This document shows positions 42,779 to 51,850 of a stretch of DNA of 64,000 nt, piece after piece. Origin of the DNA: an uncultured bacterium (lineage in GTDB: Bacteria; Verrucomicrobiota; Lentisphaeria; Victivallales; UBA1829); contig CACZEK010000010.1 of NCBI GenBank assembly GCA_902780135.1, positions 62,001 to 126,000 of the forward strand, written 5' to 3'. The stretch's first letter is position 1. The number at the start of each line of letters is the position of its first letter. The notes under the pieces were generated by a model, which saw nothing but the letters and a program-made list of their open reading frames with translations, was not told the DNA's origin and ran no database searches. The position numbers and the translations under genes were made by a program.

Positions 42779-42880
42779 CCCTTGATTTCTTCAAAAGATG
42801 CGATATAGTAATGTTGTGATTCCTCAAACCCGCCATCAGCAACTACATGAAAGGGATGAAATAATGTCGAATACGAAAAT
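42779..42880 (+). repeat. Duplicated promoter-leader, copy 1
   Basis: About 100 bp that matches 44739-44846 with small changes, including the promoter, a GTTGTGATTCCTCAA segment and the region up to the ATGTCGAA start. This copy keeps the start codon. Confidence 0.75.
42782..42809 (+). promoter_or_regulatory. Promoter of the Sel1-like lipoprotein gene
   Basis: TTGATT (42782-42787), a 16-bp spacer and TATAGT (42804-42809). Confidence 0.7.
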
Positions 42881-43802
42881 AAGATGGAACATCTTCCTCA
42901 CGGTTATCGCGGTCTTTCTGGCTGGCGCGGCTTTCTCCGGGTGCGGGAAAGAAAGCGCGGAAACGAAAAACGAAGCATCGGGCGGAAAGGTTTACGTCGA
43001 CTACGCCACCGAAGAGGACCGCATTCTGGCAACGGACAAATCCGGCGCGGCGGAACGCATGGCCGGGATCGCCGCCCTTGAAAAGCTGAATGATCATGAA
43101 AAGGCCATGAGACACTTCCGCGCCGGAGCGGAGAAGGGCGATCGGGACGCGATGATGCTGTATGCTACAGGGGAAACAGATAAAGCCGCGGTCGAAGAAT
43201 TCCTGAAAAAAGCCGCGGAGAAGGGCGATCCGAACGCGATGATGCTGTATGCCCTCTTCCTGGAGAAAGGCTATGGAACCGGGAAGGATGAAGCTGCGAC
43301 CGAAGAATGGCTGAAAAAAGCCACGGAGACCGGTGACCCGCTGGCGCAGTTCCTATACGGCAGCTTCCTGATGGAACACAGAAAAAAAACGGAAGGGCTG
43401 GCGTACTTGCGGAAATCCGCGGACGCGGGATGCGTTCACGGGCAGTTTGCGTTCGGCATGGCCTGCATGGACGAGGGCGATTATGCGAGCGGGCTTGCCA
43501 ATCTCAAGAAAGCCGCAAGTCAGCCTCTGACAGACAAAAAGGACGTGATGGATTATGCGGACGACCAGAAATCGTACAAAGACTGGTCCGATTTCCCCTT
43601 CGATCTGAATGATGAGCATCTGACCACCGCAAACATGACGGTTATCATGTCCCAGGTCATGCTCGGCATGGCTTATCATGCGGGCGTGGCGACAGGCGGA
43701 CGGGACTTGAACGAGGCGAAAAAATGGCTGAAAATGGCGCGGGCGAACGGCTGTACGGGGGTCGACGAGTGGCTTGAGGAACTGGAGAAGGAAAACAGAT
43801 AA
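42864..43802 (+). CDS. Lipoprotein with Sel1-like repeats
   Basis: 312 residues from the ATG at 42864 (AAGGGA upstream). The signal segment ends in FSGC, so Cys27 is probably lipidated. A helical-repeat region follows with units such as KAAEKGDPNAMMLYALFLEK and KATETGDPLAQFLYGSF, typical of Sel1 solenoids, and a last unit GRDLNEAKKWLKMARANG. It may bind envelope proteins. It forms a plus-strand set with the next membrane protein gene 46 bp on. Confidence 0.8.
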   Translation: MSNTKIRWNIFLTVIAVFLAGAAFSGCGKESAETKNEASGGKVYVDYATEEDRILATDKSGAAERMAGIAALEKLNDHEKAMRHFRAGAEKGDRDAMMLYATGETDKAAVEEFLKKAAEKGDPNAMMLYALFLEKGYGTGKDEAATEEWLKKATETGDPLAQFLYGSFLMEHRKKTEGLAYLRKSADAGCVHGQFAFGMACMDEGDYASGLANLKKAASQPLTDKKDVMDYADDQKSYKDWSDFPFDLNDEHLTTANMTVIMSQVMLGMAYHAGVATGGRDLNEAKKWLKMARANGCTGVDEWLEELEKENR

Positions 43803-43848
43803 CAGGCCATCCTTCAAATTTCACAGATCATTTGAAAGAGGAAATGAC

Positions 43849-44619
43849 ATGAAGGACAACAAATCGGACATCGTGCGCATCCACGACGATGGTACGGCGG
43901 GCAAGGTTGCTGCGCCGGAAACGTCCGGTGGCATTCCGCAGAATGGCGGCAATCAGCAGGACGGAGCAACTCAGGCCGAATCCTCCGCCAATTTGAAAGA
44001 CCCCTCGATCTACGGCGGCGACAGGTCAATCAACCTGAAATTCCCCCTGTGTTTCGATGATATCTGGTTCGGATACATCGTGTTTCCGATGGTCGTGCTG
44101 GTGTTCATTGTCTTTTCGTGCGGGGCCTGGGTGTCGACGTTCAAACATCTATTATCCGGGGATCCGGTCGACTGGGCCGGATTGCTTGTGAATCTGCTGA
44201 TGTGCGTGCTTTTCGGCATCGGCATCGTGTGGTTCGCCTATTCGTGGTTCGTGGATTACTACCGGAAACGGGCGCGATCCATCGACATCGACCCCGCGAC
44301 GAAAACGTTTCACGTGCGCAATTTCGTGCTGACTCGCGGAAAACACTGCCGACCGGCTTTTTACCCGGAACTGACGTTCACGCTGGACGACGTGCGGAAG
44401 GTCTATTTCCAGCGGTCCGCAGCTTCGCCCCTCCTGGTCGTCGACAGCGGATTCTACATCGTCATCCCGGAGGGGTATCTCTATGTGTACGGGAAAACGA
44501 ACGAGTTCCTGCGGATGAAGTATTTCCTGCTTGTGGAGGCGGAAGGGAAGAATGAAGCCACACGCTATATAACCCTGGACGGCGTTTTCCGCGTCTTCCT
44601 CTACCGCGACGGCACTTGA
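43849..44619 (+). CDS. Two-helix membrane protein, unknown
   Basis: 256 residues from the ATG at 43849 (AGAGGA 7 nt upstream). A polar, Gly/Gln-rich N-terminal ~60 residues precede two helices (about 77-101 and 111-135). The C-terminal half is a beta-rich cytoplasmic segment (about 140-256) with SIDIDPATKTFHVRNF and a repeated Phe/Tyr pattern that recalls PH-like membrane proteins. No family could be named. It is probably co-transcribed with the preceding lipoprotein gene. Confidence 0.65.
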   Translation: MKDNKSDIVRIHDDGTAGKVAAPETSGGIPQNGGNQQDGATQAESSANLKDPSIYGGDRSINLKFPLCFDDIWFGYIVFPMVVLVFIVFSCGAWVSTFKHLLSGDPVDWAGLLVNLLMCVLFGIGIVWFAYSWFVDYYRKRARSIDIDPATKTFHVRNFVLTRGKHCRPAFYPELTFTLDDVRKVYFQRSAASPLLVVDSGFYIVIPEGYLYVYGKTNEFLRMKYFLLVEAEGKNEATRYITLDGVFRVFLYRDGT

Positions 44620-44738
44620 GGCATGCCGCCTACGCAAAAAGTCAACAATGAACTTCAAACCCCCTGTCCGGCAGGCTCCGGGCAGGAAGTCAGCGGATGT
44701 TCGGTCAATGATTCTCTCGCTTTTTCATCAAAGTTGCC

Positions 44739-44846
44739 CTTGTTTTTTCACAAAAGATGTGTTATAATAAAGTTGTGATTCCTCAACCCCTCCATCAACA
44801 ACACCGCGAAAGAGCTGAAAAATATATCGAACGCGAAAACGAGCGG
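44739..44846 (+). repeat. Duplicated promoter-leader, copy 2 (start codon lost)
   Basis: It matches 42779-42880, but the ATGTCGAA of copy 1 reads ATATCGAA here. The remaining frame ends at a stop within about 20 codons, so the present gene starts further downstream at 44877. Confidence 0.75.
44741..44769 (+). promoter_or_regulatory. Promoter of the 44877 gene
   Basis: TTGTTT (44741-44746), a 17-bp spacer and a perfect TATAAT (44764-44769) with an extended TG. Confidence 0.65.
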
Positions 44847-44876
44847 AAGGACCGCAGGAAGGCAGCGTAAAAACTT

Positions 44877-45284
44877 ATGACCGACAAAACGCTGAAGAAA
44901 ATGAGACCGTGGCTGTGGGGATTCGCCGCGTCTCTGCTGGTTTTCGAGATCTTCCGCTGCACAACGGAGGCCATGGACATGGCGCGGCAGGGGCTCTACT
45001 GGCACGCGGGATACTGGGCGCCCTGCAGCTTCCCTCTTTATCTGCTGCTGGAAGCCATTTTCACAAAGTCCAGGAAAGCGCTGATCGCCTCGACTGTGCT
45101 CATGGTCCTTGATCTTTGCTATATTCTGTCCATGTTCGACTTCCTGTCCTGGATCAGCATGATCCTGATCCCCTTCGGAATGATGACCGTCCTGCTGATC
45201 TTCGAGGACAACGGGTATCTGAAACTGCTGAATCTCCTGACGCTCGTGGTGATGTCCCTCGGCCTTTTCAAAGTCTCCCGCTGA
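44877..45284 (+). CDS. Four-helix membrane protein, unknown
   Basis: 135 residues, almost all in membrane helices (about 12-28, 45-60, 66-86, 88-108 and 113-130). No family is recognised. It has no clear ribosome site; AGGAAGG lies about 15 nt upstream. It follows a degraded copy of the leader, so it may be an older neighbour now read from a borrowed promoter. The next gene starts 27 bp after its stop. Confidence 0.55.
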   Translation: MTDKTLKKMRPWLWGFAASLLVFEIFRCTTEAMDMARQGLYWHAGYWAPCSFPLYLLLEAIFTKSRKALIASTVLMVLDLCYILSMFDFLSWISMILIPFGMMTVLLIFEDNGYLKLLNLLTLVVMSLGLFKVSR

Positions 45285-45311
45285 CGCGAAACAACATGAA
45301 AGCCTGAAACG

Positions 45312-46163
45312 ATGTCGGAAGCGAAAACGAGGCGAATGATCGGCAGGACAGAGCGTTTTTGCGTTGTTCTGCTCTTCTCGCTCCTCGTTTCGGCGTGCCG
45401 TTCCGTTCGAACCGAAGCGGGCGAACAGGAAGGCGGGGAACAGCAAAGCGCACCGGAGCAGACCGGTCAGGACGCGGAAACGGATTCCGGGGGCGGCCCG
45501 AAGAGGCGGACTGTCCTGATCGACGCGGAATCCTTCTCGCCGGGTGCTTATCTGCCGTTCAACGCGAGCGGGTTCGACTGTTTTCTCTTCCCGCCGTATG
45601 ATGTGAACGGCGTCTACCTCAATTTCGCGCCAGCATCCCTGATTGCGGACATCCGGGGCGATCCCATGTGCGAGATCACACAGGTCAACGGCATTCACTG
45701 TTTTCTCGTGTCGCCCCGATTCCACCGGACGAACGGACTGTTTCTCGGCGTTGCGGCCCGACCGAAGACCATTGTTTCCGGCATTTCCGTGATCGGCGCC
45801 GGGACCAGTGATTTCCCTTTCAGCGTGAATCTCATACGGCACGACGGCGTTTCGTTTTCTCTCCTCGGCGCGCCGCTGGAATGCAACGGCGTTTCGTTTT
45901 CGCTCCTCGGTGCACCGGTCAGAAGCAACGGCGTTTCCTTTTCGCTGCTGGGTATCTGCCGGAGACAGGAGCAGGGCGTTTACTGTTCCCTGCTCAACTG
46001 CTCCTGTGCGGCGGACTGGACCGATGAGGACGATCCGCAGTCCGTGGTCCAGCTCGGGGTGGTCAATTCATGCCGTTCCGGCGTTCAGATCGGGCTGCTG
46101 AACTTCAATGAAACCGGGTTTCTCCCGGTGTTTCCGCTGTTCAATTTCAGCACAAAAGAATGA
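45312..46163 (+). CDS. Lipoprotein with NGVSFSLLG surface repeats
   Basis: 283 residues. The lipobox LVSAC gives lipidated Cys29, followed by a Glu/Gln/Gly linker. From about residue 88 a beta-strand repeat appears: three near-identical units with NGVSFSLLGAP or close variants, encoded by ~33-bp DNA repeats around 45843-45955, then NSCRSGVQIGLLNFNETGFLP. The NGxxxGLLN pattern occurs in surface proteins such as the LA_2272 repeat group, though I cannot confirm membership. Its start (MSEAKTRR) resembles MSNTKIRW of the 42864 gene. Confidence 0.7.
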   Translation: MSEAKTRRMIGRTERFCVVLLFSLLVSACRSVRTEAGEQEGGEQQSAPEQTGQDAETDSGGGPKRRTVLIDAESFSPGAYLPFNASGFDCFLFPPYDVNGVYLNFAPASLIADIRGDPMCEITQVNGIHCFLVSPRFHRTNGLFLGVAARPKTIVSGISVIGAGTSDFPFSVNLIRHDGVSFSLLGAPLECNGVSFSLLGAPVRSNGVSFSLLGICRRQEQGVYCSLLNCSCAADWTDEDDPQSVVQLGVVNSCRSGVQIGLLNFNETGFLPVFPLFNFSTKE

Positions 46164-46271
46164 ACCGCGGATCCCGGTCACGAACCCGGATCAAAACGCC
46201 GCACGGAATCCATGCTTCCCCGATATTTTCAAAAAAAATAGTACTTTTCCTCATTTTTCCTTCGTTTCCGC

Positions 46272-46300
46272 TTGATTTTCCGCACAATCCGAGGTACAAT
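46272..46300 (+). promoter_or_regulatory. Promoter of the polyprenyl synthase gene
   Basis: TTGATT (46272-46277), a 17-bp spacer and TACAAT (46295-46300). It lies about 95 nt before the start. Confidence 0.6.
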
Positions 46301-46396
46301 ATAGGGATATTTTAAACGCGGACGCGTCGAAACGGTTCTCTCGCGCCCGTTTTCACCTCATTTTACAGCCGGCGCGCCGCCGGTCCCGGAGACAGC

Positions 46397-47473
46397 ATGA
46401 ACGAATTCAAAAACGAGCTTCGCCGCGTGGGCGAGCAGATCGGGGACTTCCTCAAGCAGGACGCATTCCCGGAGACCATCCGGCCCGGCGTCCTCGGCGA
46501 CGCGGTGCGCGACTACCCCGGACGCGGCGGCAAACGCATCCGTCCGGCGCTCGTGCTGTGGGCGTGCGAACTCTTCGGCGGGGACCGCGAACAGGCGATC
46601 CCGGCGGCCGCGGCGGTCGAGATCTACCACAACTGGACGCTCGTGCACGACGACATCATCGACCGCGACGAGCTCCGGCGGGGCAAGCCCTCGACGCACG
46701 TCACGCTCCGCGACCACGCCGCAAACAAGCTCGGCGTCGCCCCGGAACAGGCGCAGGCGTTCGGCGAATCGTTCGCGATCCTCGCGGGCGACATCCAGCA
46801 GGGCTGGGCGGTCGAACGCCTCGCGTCGATCGCGGACCGGGGCGTCGATCCCGCGCTCGCGCTGTCGCTCGTGCGCGCCATGCAGACGAAGCTGAACCGG
46901 GAGCTGATCTCCGGCGAGGCGCTGGACGTGGAATTCGAGCTGCTCGACCCGGCGACCGTCTCCGAGGCGGACGTGATGGGCATGATCAACGGCAAGACGG
47001 GCGCGATCATGGAGTTCGCGCTCCACTGCGGCGCGGCGATCGCGAAGGGCGCGTACGAACCTGGATCCGCCGATTTCCGCGCGCTCTCCCGCTACGCCGC
47101 GAACCTCGCCGCCGCGTTCCAGCTTCAGGACGACATGCTCGGCGTTTTCGGCGACGAGAAAGTCTTCGGCAAGCCGCTCTGCTCCGATTTCCAGGAGGCG
47201 AAGCCCACGCTGCTTTATCTCGAGGCGGTCCGGCATCTGCCTGCGGAACGCCGCTCCGAACTCGACGGCTTCCTCCGGCGTCCGCATTACTCCGAATCCG
47301 ACATCGCCGCCCTTCGCGCGCTCCTCACCGACTGCGGAGCCGCCGGAGCCGTCCGCGACTGCATCGCCGCGCTCTCCGCCAATGCGCGCGCCTCCCTGCA
47401 GCCGTTGCCGGACAACCTCTGGCGCGGCCTGCTGGACACCCTCGTCGAACAAATGCTCAACCGTTCCGTATAA
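46397..47473 (+). CDS. Polyprenyl (farnesyl/geranylgeranyl) diphosphate synthase
   Basis: 358 residues, in the E-isoprenyl synthase family. The first Asp-rich motif DDIID (85-89) and the second, in QLQDDMLGVFGDE, bind Mg and diphosphate; GGKRIRP (44-50) binds the isopentenyl substrate. The residues before the first motif (EIYHNWTLVH) set the chain length, which I cannot assign. It makes precursors for quinones or undecaprenyl lipids. The DUF4380-like gene follows 31 bp later. Confidence 0.92.
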   Translation: MNEFKNELRRVGEQIGDFLKQDAFPETIRPGVLGDAVRDYPGRGGKRIRPALVLWACELFGGDREQAIPAAAAVEIYHNWTLVHDDIIDRDELRRGKPSTHVTLRDHAANKLGVAPEQAQAFGESFAILAGDIQQGWAVERLASIADRGVDPALALSLVRAMQTKLNRELISGEALDVEFELLDPATVSEADVMGMINGKTGAIMEFALHCGAAIAKGAYEPGSADFRALSRYAANLAAAFQLQDDMLGVFGDEKVFGKPLCSDFQEAKPTLLYLEAVRHLPAERRSELDGFLRRPHYSESDIAALRALLTDCGAAGAVRDCIAALSANARASLQPLPDNLWRGLLDTLVEQMLNRSV

Positions 47474-47504
47474 CACCTCACAACCCGTAAAGGAGTCAAA
47501 CCGT

Positions 47505-48626
47505 ATGAAGATCAAAAAGATCACGTTCCAGGGATGGAAAAACTGCATTGAGCTCACCCACGGCGAATTCCGCATCGTCGTCACCACGGAGATCGGGCCG
47601 CGCATCGTCGGCGCGTTCCTCGGCAAGAAGGGCGAAAACCTCCTTTACCTCGACAAGAAGCTCCTCGGCACCTCGAACCAGAAGGTGTGGACCAACTACG
47701 GCGGACACCGCATCTGGCACGCGCCGGAGGATAGCGTGCGTTCGTATTGCCCGGACACCCGCCGGGTCGTCGTCGCCGAACTCCGCGACGGCGGCATCTC
47801 CTTCATGGCGCCCCGCGAAGAGCTGACCGGCATCGTGAAGACGATCAACGTCTATCCCGAAGGCGACAACTCCTTCCGCATCGAGCACCAGATCCGCAAC
47901 GAGGGCCTCTGGGACATCGAGGCCGCCGCGTGGGGCATCACCCAGCTCCTGCCCGGCGGGACCGCCATCCTGCCGCAGAACCACGGCCCCGAAGGACTCC
48001 TCCCGAACCGCTCCGTCAACTTCTGGCCCTATGCCAAGCCGGACGATTCGCGTTTCGTCTTCGGCAACGAATTCGTGCTGGTGAAGCAGACCGCCAAGGG
48101 CGCGCCCACCAAGATCGGCCTCAATTCCGGCGAGGGCTGGTGCGCCTACATCAACAAGAACACCGCGTTCATCAAGCAGTTCGAATACTTCGACGAAAAC
48201 GAATACCCGGACCTCGGCAGCTCCGTCGAAGTCTACACCGAGGGCGGCTACCTCGAACTCGAAACGCTCGGCCCGCTCGCCATCCTCGAGCCCGGCGACG
48301 AGGTCACCCACAGCGAATACTGGACCGCCGCCGAAGTCGAGCAGATCCCGCTCAACAACGACGAGGACGTGATCCGCATGCTCGGCATCGAGACGGACGA
48401 CGGCTGCTGCGACGACGACTGCTGCTGCCACGACCACGCGGAGGAGAAGGCGGCCGCGAAGAAGGCCGCGAAGTCCTCCAAGAAGGATGCGAAGGCATCG
48501 AAGAAGGCGGATTCCAAGGCGGCCGCGAAGGCGGACGGCGCGAAGAAGGCTTCCGAAAAGGCCCCGGCGAAGAAAGCCCCGGCGAAGAAAGCCCCGGCGA
48601 AGAAGGCGGCGAAGAAAGCCAAGTAA
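47505..48626 (+). CDS. DUF4380-like sugar-binding fold with Cys/His cluster and Lys/Ala/Pro-rich tail
   Basis: 373 residues from the ATG at 47505 (AAAGGAG upstream). Residues 1-290 form a galactose-mutarotase-like beta-sandwich typical of DUF4380 (TTEIGPRIVGAFLG, WTNYGGHRIWHAPE, LEPGDEVTHSEYW). A Cys/His-rich patch follows (Cys301, 302 and 306-308, His309, His311), a likely metal site. The last ~60 residues are Lys/Ala/Pro repeats (KKAPAKKAPAKK), like the tails of bacterial histone H1-type proteins. The role of this combination is not known; the tail may bind DNA, RNA or a polyanion. Confidence 0.75.
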   Translation: MKIKKITFQGWKNCIELTHGEFRIVVTTEIGPRIVGAFLGKKGENLLYLDKKLLGTSNQKVWTNYGGHRIWHAPEDSVRSYCPDTRRVVVAELRDGGISFMAPREELTGIVKTINVYPEGDNSFRIEHQIRNEGLWDIEAAAWGITQLLPGGTAILPQNHGPEGLLPNRSVNFWPYAKPDDSRFVFGNEFVLVKQTAKGAPTKIGLNSGEGWCAYINKNTAFIKQFEYFDENEYPDLGSSVEVYTEGGYLELETLGPLAILEPGDEVTHSEYWTAAEVEQIPLNNDEDVIRMLGIETDDGCCDDDCCCHDHAEEKAAAKKAAKSSKKDAKASKKADSKAAAKADGAKKASEKAPAKKAPAKKAPAKKAAKKAK

Positions 48627-48691
48627 GAGGAGGCAATGCCTCTATTGATACCGTGCCGGGCTTCGCTCGGACACAAAAAGCAAGACTCATT

Positions 48692-48727
48692 CCCCCCGTC
48701 CGGTCTGCAATCCGGCGGGGGGCTTTT
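48692..48727 (+). terminator. Rho-independent terminator after the DUF4380-like gene
   Basis: CCCCCCG and CCGG pair with CCGG and CGGGGGG around an eight-base loop, followed by CTTTT. Confidence 0.8.
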
Positions 48728-48746
48728 CAAGAAGGGATGATAGAAG

Positions 48747-49193
48747 ATGGCACGCGCACAAGTTTTTACCGTCCGCATCGACTGGAGCGACCTGGACCTG
48801 CTCGGACACGTGAACAACATCGCGTTTTCGCGGTACTTTCAGGCGGCGCGGGTCGAATACTGCGGCCACGTCGGGATGGAAGTCTACCCCGGCATGAAGA
48901 CGGGCCCGATCCTGGCGGCGTCGCGTGTGCAGTTCACCGCCCAGCTCTTTTTCCCGGGCAGCGTCCGCATCCTCACGCGCACCAAAAAGGCGGGCGGCAC
49001 GAGCATCGTGCTGGAACACGCCCTGTTCGACGGCAACGGCGCGATGTGCGCGTTTGCGGAGGACGTGGTGGTGCGCTACGATTTCGCGGCGAAGACGAAG
49101 ATCCCGCTCGGAGACGAGGTGCGGGAAAAGATCGCCGCCTACGAATCCTCCTGCGAAGGGGAGTTCCCCGTCCTGCCCGAACAGAAACGGTAA
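48747..49193 (+). CDS. 4HBT-type acyl-CoA thioesterase
   Basis: 148 residues. DWSDLDLLGHVNNIAFSRY carries the catalytic Asp17 of the FadM/YbgC hotdog family; RVQFTAQLFFPGSVRILTR follows. Its likely substrate is a short or aromatic acyl-CoA. It lies just after a terminator and starts 20 bp from it, without a recognisable promoter. Confidence 0.85.
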   Translation: MARAQVFTVRIDWSDLDLLGHVNNIAFSRYFQAARVEYCGHVGMEVYPGMKTGPILAASRVQFTAQLFFPGSVRILTRTKKAGGTSIVLEHALFDGNGAMCAFAEDVVVRYDFAAKTKIPLGDEVREKIAAYESSCEGEFPVLPEQKR

Positions 49194-49227
49194 AAGGCGT
49201 CCGGCGCGCGTACGTTGGCCCGCCGGA

Positions 49228-51588
49228 TCAGTCCTCTTCGTCGAGGTCGGACTTCTGGAAGAATCCGGCGATCTTGTTCAGTTCGTTTCTCTTTTCCTCG
49301 GACATGCCGGATGCGCGGTCGTAGCGTTTCCTGAGCAGTTCGGGATCGACGCCGAGGAAGAGCGCGCGCACGAACAGATACTCGCGGAAATCCTCCGAGA
49401 GTTTAGCGAGCTGCGGGCTGTTCACGAGCGTGACGACGATCCGGTCCTCCCCTTCGTCCCTGCGGAGCTTGTTCCAGGAGGCTTTCTGGATGATGCTGGC
49501 TTTCCGGTCCTGGACTTTCAGGCGGAACGTGGAGTCCGAGATATCGTCCAGGACGCTGTCCGGGTAGGCGCGCGGGAAGAGTTTCATGCCCCGGATCGCG
49601 GCTTTGTCGGTGGAGAGGTAGGGCAGGAGCGGCGCGGAGTTCAGGACCAGGAACCGCCGGATGCCGAGGCAGTTTTTCCGGGGTATTTCGTCCGTGAATT
49701 CCCTGTCCGAGAGCAGGTCGTTCAGCATCCTGAGCGCATCCGCCTGTTCCGGTTCGTCCTTGATGGTGTTCGGCAGGCTGTCCAGCAGGAGCAGATAATT
49801 CAGAAGCAGCTTGGAATCATTCACGGTCCCGGCGGCGTTTTCTTCCGGGGAGGGCGGCGCGTCCGGTTCCGTCTGTCCGGGCTTTTCTTCCTCCGGTTCG
49901 GGGACCGTCGCTTCCGTTTCCGGTTTCTGCTGTTCCGTCCCGGCGGGATCATCCTTCGTTCCGGCGGCGATCTCTCCGCCGAGGGAGAGCGCCAGCTGCA
50001 TCGCCGCCAGCTGTTTCACGTAGGCGTCGACCGTCTTCCTGTGTTCCGGGAGGAAGATCGGTTCGGTCAGTTTTGCGTCGATCTTCGTCAGTTCGTCGCG
50101 TTTGGAGAGGACGGACTGGTAGAGCGCGTCGAGTTTGTCGAAATCCAGCCCTTTCGCGTCTTCCTGCCTGAACGCCGCGGCGCGGTCCAGAAGCTCGTTC
50201 CGCAGGGTCAGGGCGCGGGTCTGCATCTCCTCGCTGCGGAGCGCGGCGAGCGCGCTGACGGCTTCCTCCGGCGCGTTTTTCCCCGCCTCCGCGACAAACT
50301 GTTCGACCTGTTTCAGTTCCAGGCCGGAATCCTCGGATTCCTTCAGGATCATGTCCCACCTCGCGCGGAAGAACGCCTTGTCGCGGACCTGCGCCGTGCC
50401 GGGGGCGTCCGCCGGAACGGATGCGGGGTCCGCCGAACCGGACGGGATTTCGCCGGGGGACGGGGTTTCGCCCGCCTGTCCGCCGGATTTCGAAGTCACG
50501 CCGAATGCGACCGCGACGGCGGCCGCGATCAGGATGAGTACGGCGGCGGCCGCTATCGCCGCGACGGCAGACTTTTTCCCCGTCAGCGGCAGAGGAAATG
50601 GAACGCCGCGAGCGCCGGCAGATTTTTTGTTCTCCGGGGCGTTGAGCTCCTGGCGGATCGCCTTCAGCTCGTCGACCACGTCGCTCCATGCGGCGGGGCG
50701 GTCCTCCGGGTCTTTCATCATCAGGGCGTCGATCAGGTCGGACAGGCGTTGCGGGATATTCGGATTGAGCCTGGCGAGAGGCGTCTGGATCTCGGTGAGC
50801 TGCATGTCGCAGACCTTCATGGGGTCGGTCCCGACGAAGGGCTCGTGCCCGATCAGGATATGGTATGCCGTGGCGCCGAAGGAATACATGTCCGACTTGA
50901 AGCCCGGGACGCTCTTGTCGCCCCGGATGATCTCCGGCGGGGCGTATGCCGGGGTCGCGCGGATGTCCTCGTCGGCGAGTTCTGGGTCTTTGGCGCGGCG
51001 CGCGAGCCCGAAATCGGCGAGCTTGACCTTCCCGTTGAGGCGCATGATGATGTTTTCGGGCTTGATGTCGCCGTGGCTGAGCTGGTTGCGCGTCCAGGCG
51101 TAGGAGAGGGCGTTCGCGACGGAGATGAAGACGTCCAGCGCCTGCGGGATGTTCAGCGGCCCGACGTTGTTCAGCACCAGTTCCAGGTTTTCCCCGGTGA
51201 TCTTCTCCATCACGAAATAATAGATGCCGTCCTCGGTCACGCCCGCGTCGTACGCCTGCACCACGTTCGGATGCGACAGGCTCGCGGCCGCCCTGGCTTC
51301 ACGGAAGAACCGTTCCACGTACACTTCGTCGCTGGCGCTGTCGTCGGACAGGATCTTGATGGCGACTTCGCGGTCGAGGTTGGTCTGCCTCGCCTGGTAT
51401 ACGATCCCCATGGCGCCGCGCCCGAGTTCCTCCTCGATCTCGAACCCCGCCACGATTTCGCCCGGCCGCAGGTCGCGGCGCAGGGGGATGACGCCGCCAC
51501 ATTTTTTGCAGAGATACGTCACCGAGCCGTCGTCGTGTTTTTGCGGCGTGGTCGCTTCAAGCTGCTGGCATTTCGGACAGAAAAGCAT
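49228..51588 (-). CDS. Transmembrane Ser/Thr protein kinase with zinc ribbon
   Basis: 786 residues. Cys4, Cys7, Cys27 and Cys30 (CPKC and CKKC) form an N-terminal zinc ribbon. A PknB-like kinase domain follows (about 48-312): GRGAMG loop, Lys78, HGDIKPEN (172-179, with the usual Arg replaced by Gly), DFG (192-194) and the APPE site. A single helix (about 341-363) leads to a large periplasmic region with Asp/Glu- and Pro-rich stretches. It is the most likely source of phosphothreonine for the FHA proteins encoded at 16-21 kb; that link is inference. Confidence 0.88.
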   Translation of the reverse strand: MLFCPKCQQLEATTPQKHDDGSVTYLCKKCGGVIPLRRDLRPGEIVAGFEIEEELGRGAMGIVYQARQTNLDREVAIKILSDDSASDEVYVERFFREARAAASLSHPNVVQAYDAGVTEDGIYYFVMEKITGENLELVLNNVGPLNIPQALDVFISVANALSYAWTRNQLSHGDIKPENIIMRLNGKVKLADFGLARRAKDPELADEDIRATPAYAPPEIIRGDKSVPGFKSDMYSFGATAYHILIGHEPFVGTDPMKVCDMQLTEIQTPLARLNPNIPQRLSDLIDALMMKDPEDRPAAWSDVVDELKAIRQELNAPENKKSAGARGVPFPLPLTGKKSAVAAIAAAAVLILIAAAVAVAFGVTSKSGGQAGETPSPGEIPSGSADPASVPADAPGTAQVRDKAFFRARWDMILKESEDSGLELKQVEQFVAEAGKNAPEEAVSALAALRSEEMQTRALTLRNELLDRAAAFRQEDAKGLDFDKLDALYQSVLSKRDELTKIDAKLTEPIFLPEHRKTVDAYVKQLAAMQLALSLGGEIAAGTKDDPAGTEQQKPETEATVPEPEEEKPGQTEPDAPPSPEENAAGTVNDSKLLLNYLLLLDSLPNTIKDEPEQADALRMLNDLLSDREFTDEIPRKNCLGIRRFLVLNSAPLLPYLSTDKAAIRGMKLFPRAYPDSVLDDISDSTFRLKVQDRKASIIQKASWNKLRRDEGEDRIVVTLVNSPQLAKLSEDFREYLFVRALFLGVDPELLRKRYDRASGMSEEKRNELNKIAGFFQKSDLDEED

Positions 51589-51676
51589 GGGTTCTTTTTT
51601 CCTGTTGCGCCATGACCGCCGGGCGGGATTCGGACACGGCCCGGCAGGAGAAGATCATCGGCGGATTTATCTTTCT

Positions 51677-51705
51677 AATATAGCCCGCGCAAGATGAAAC
51701 TTCAA
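51677..51705 (-). promoter_or_regulatory. Promoter of the kinase gene
   Basis: On the minus strand TTGAAG (51700-51705), a 17-bp spacer and TATATT (51677-51682). Confidence 0.6.
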
Positions 51706-51850
51706 CCTCAAATCCGCTTTTTTCCTCATTTTGACGACATTTCCGGGTTCCGGCGCTTGTTTTTCGAATTTGCCGGATTATATTTCTACCGTTATCATCG
51801 GCAAACCAACAGACCGGTTTCTTTCCGGACAACTTTTTTTCAGGCTCATC

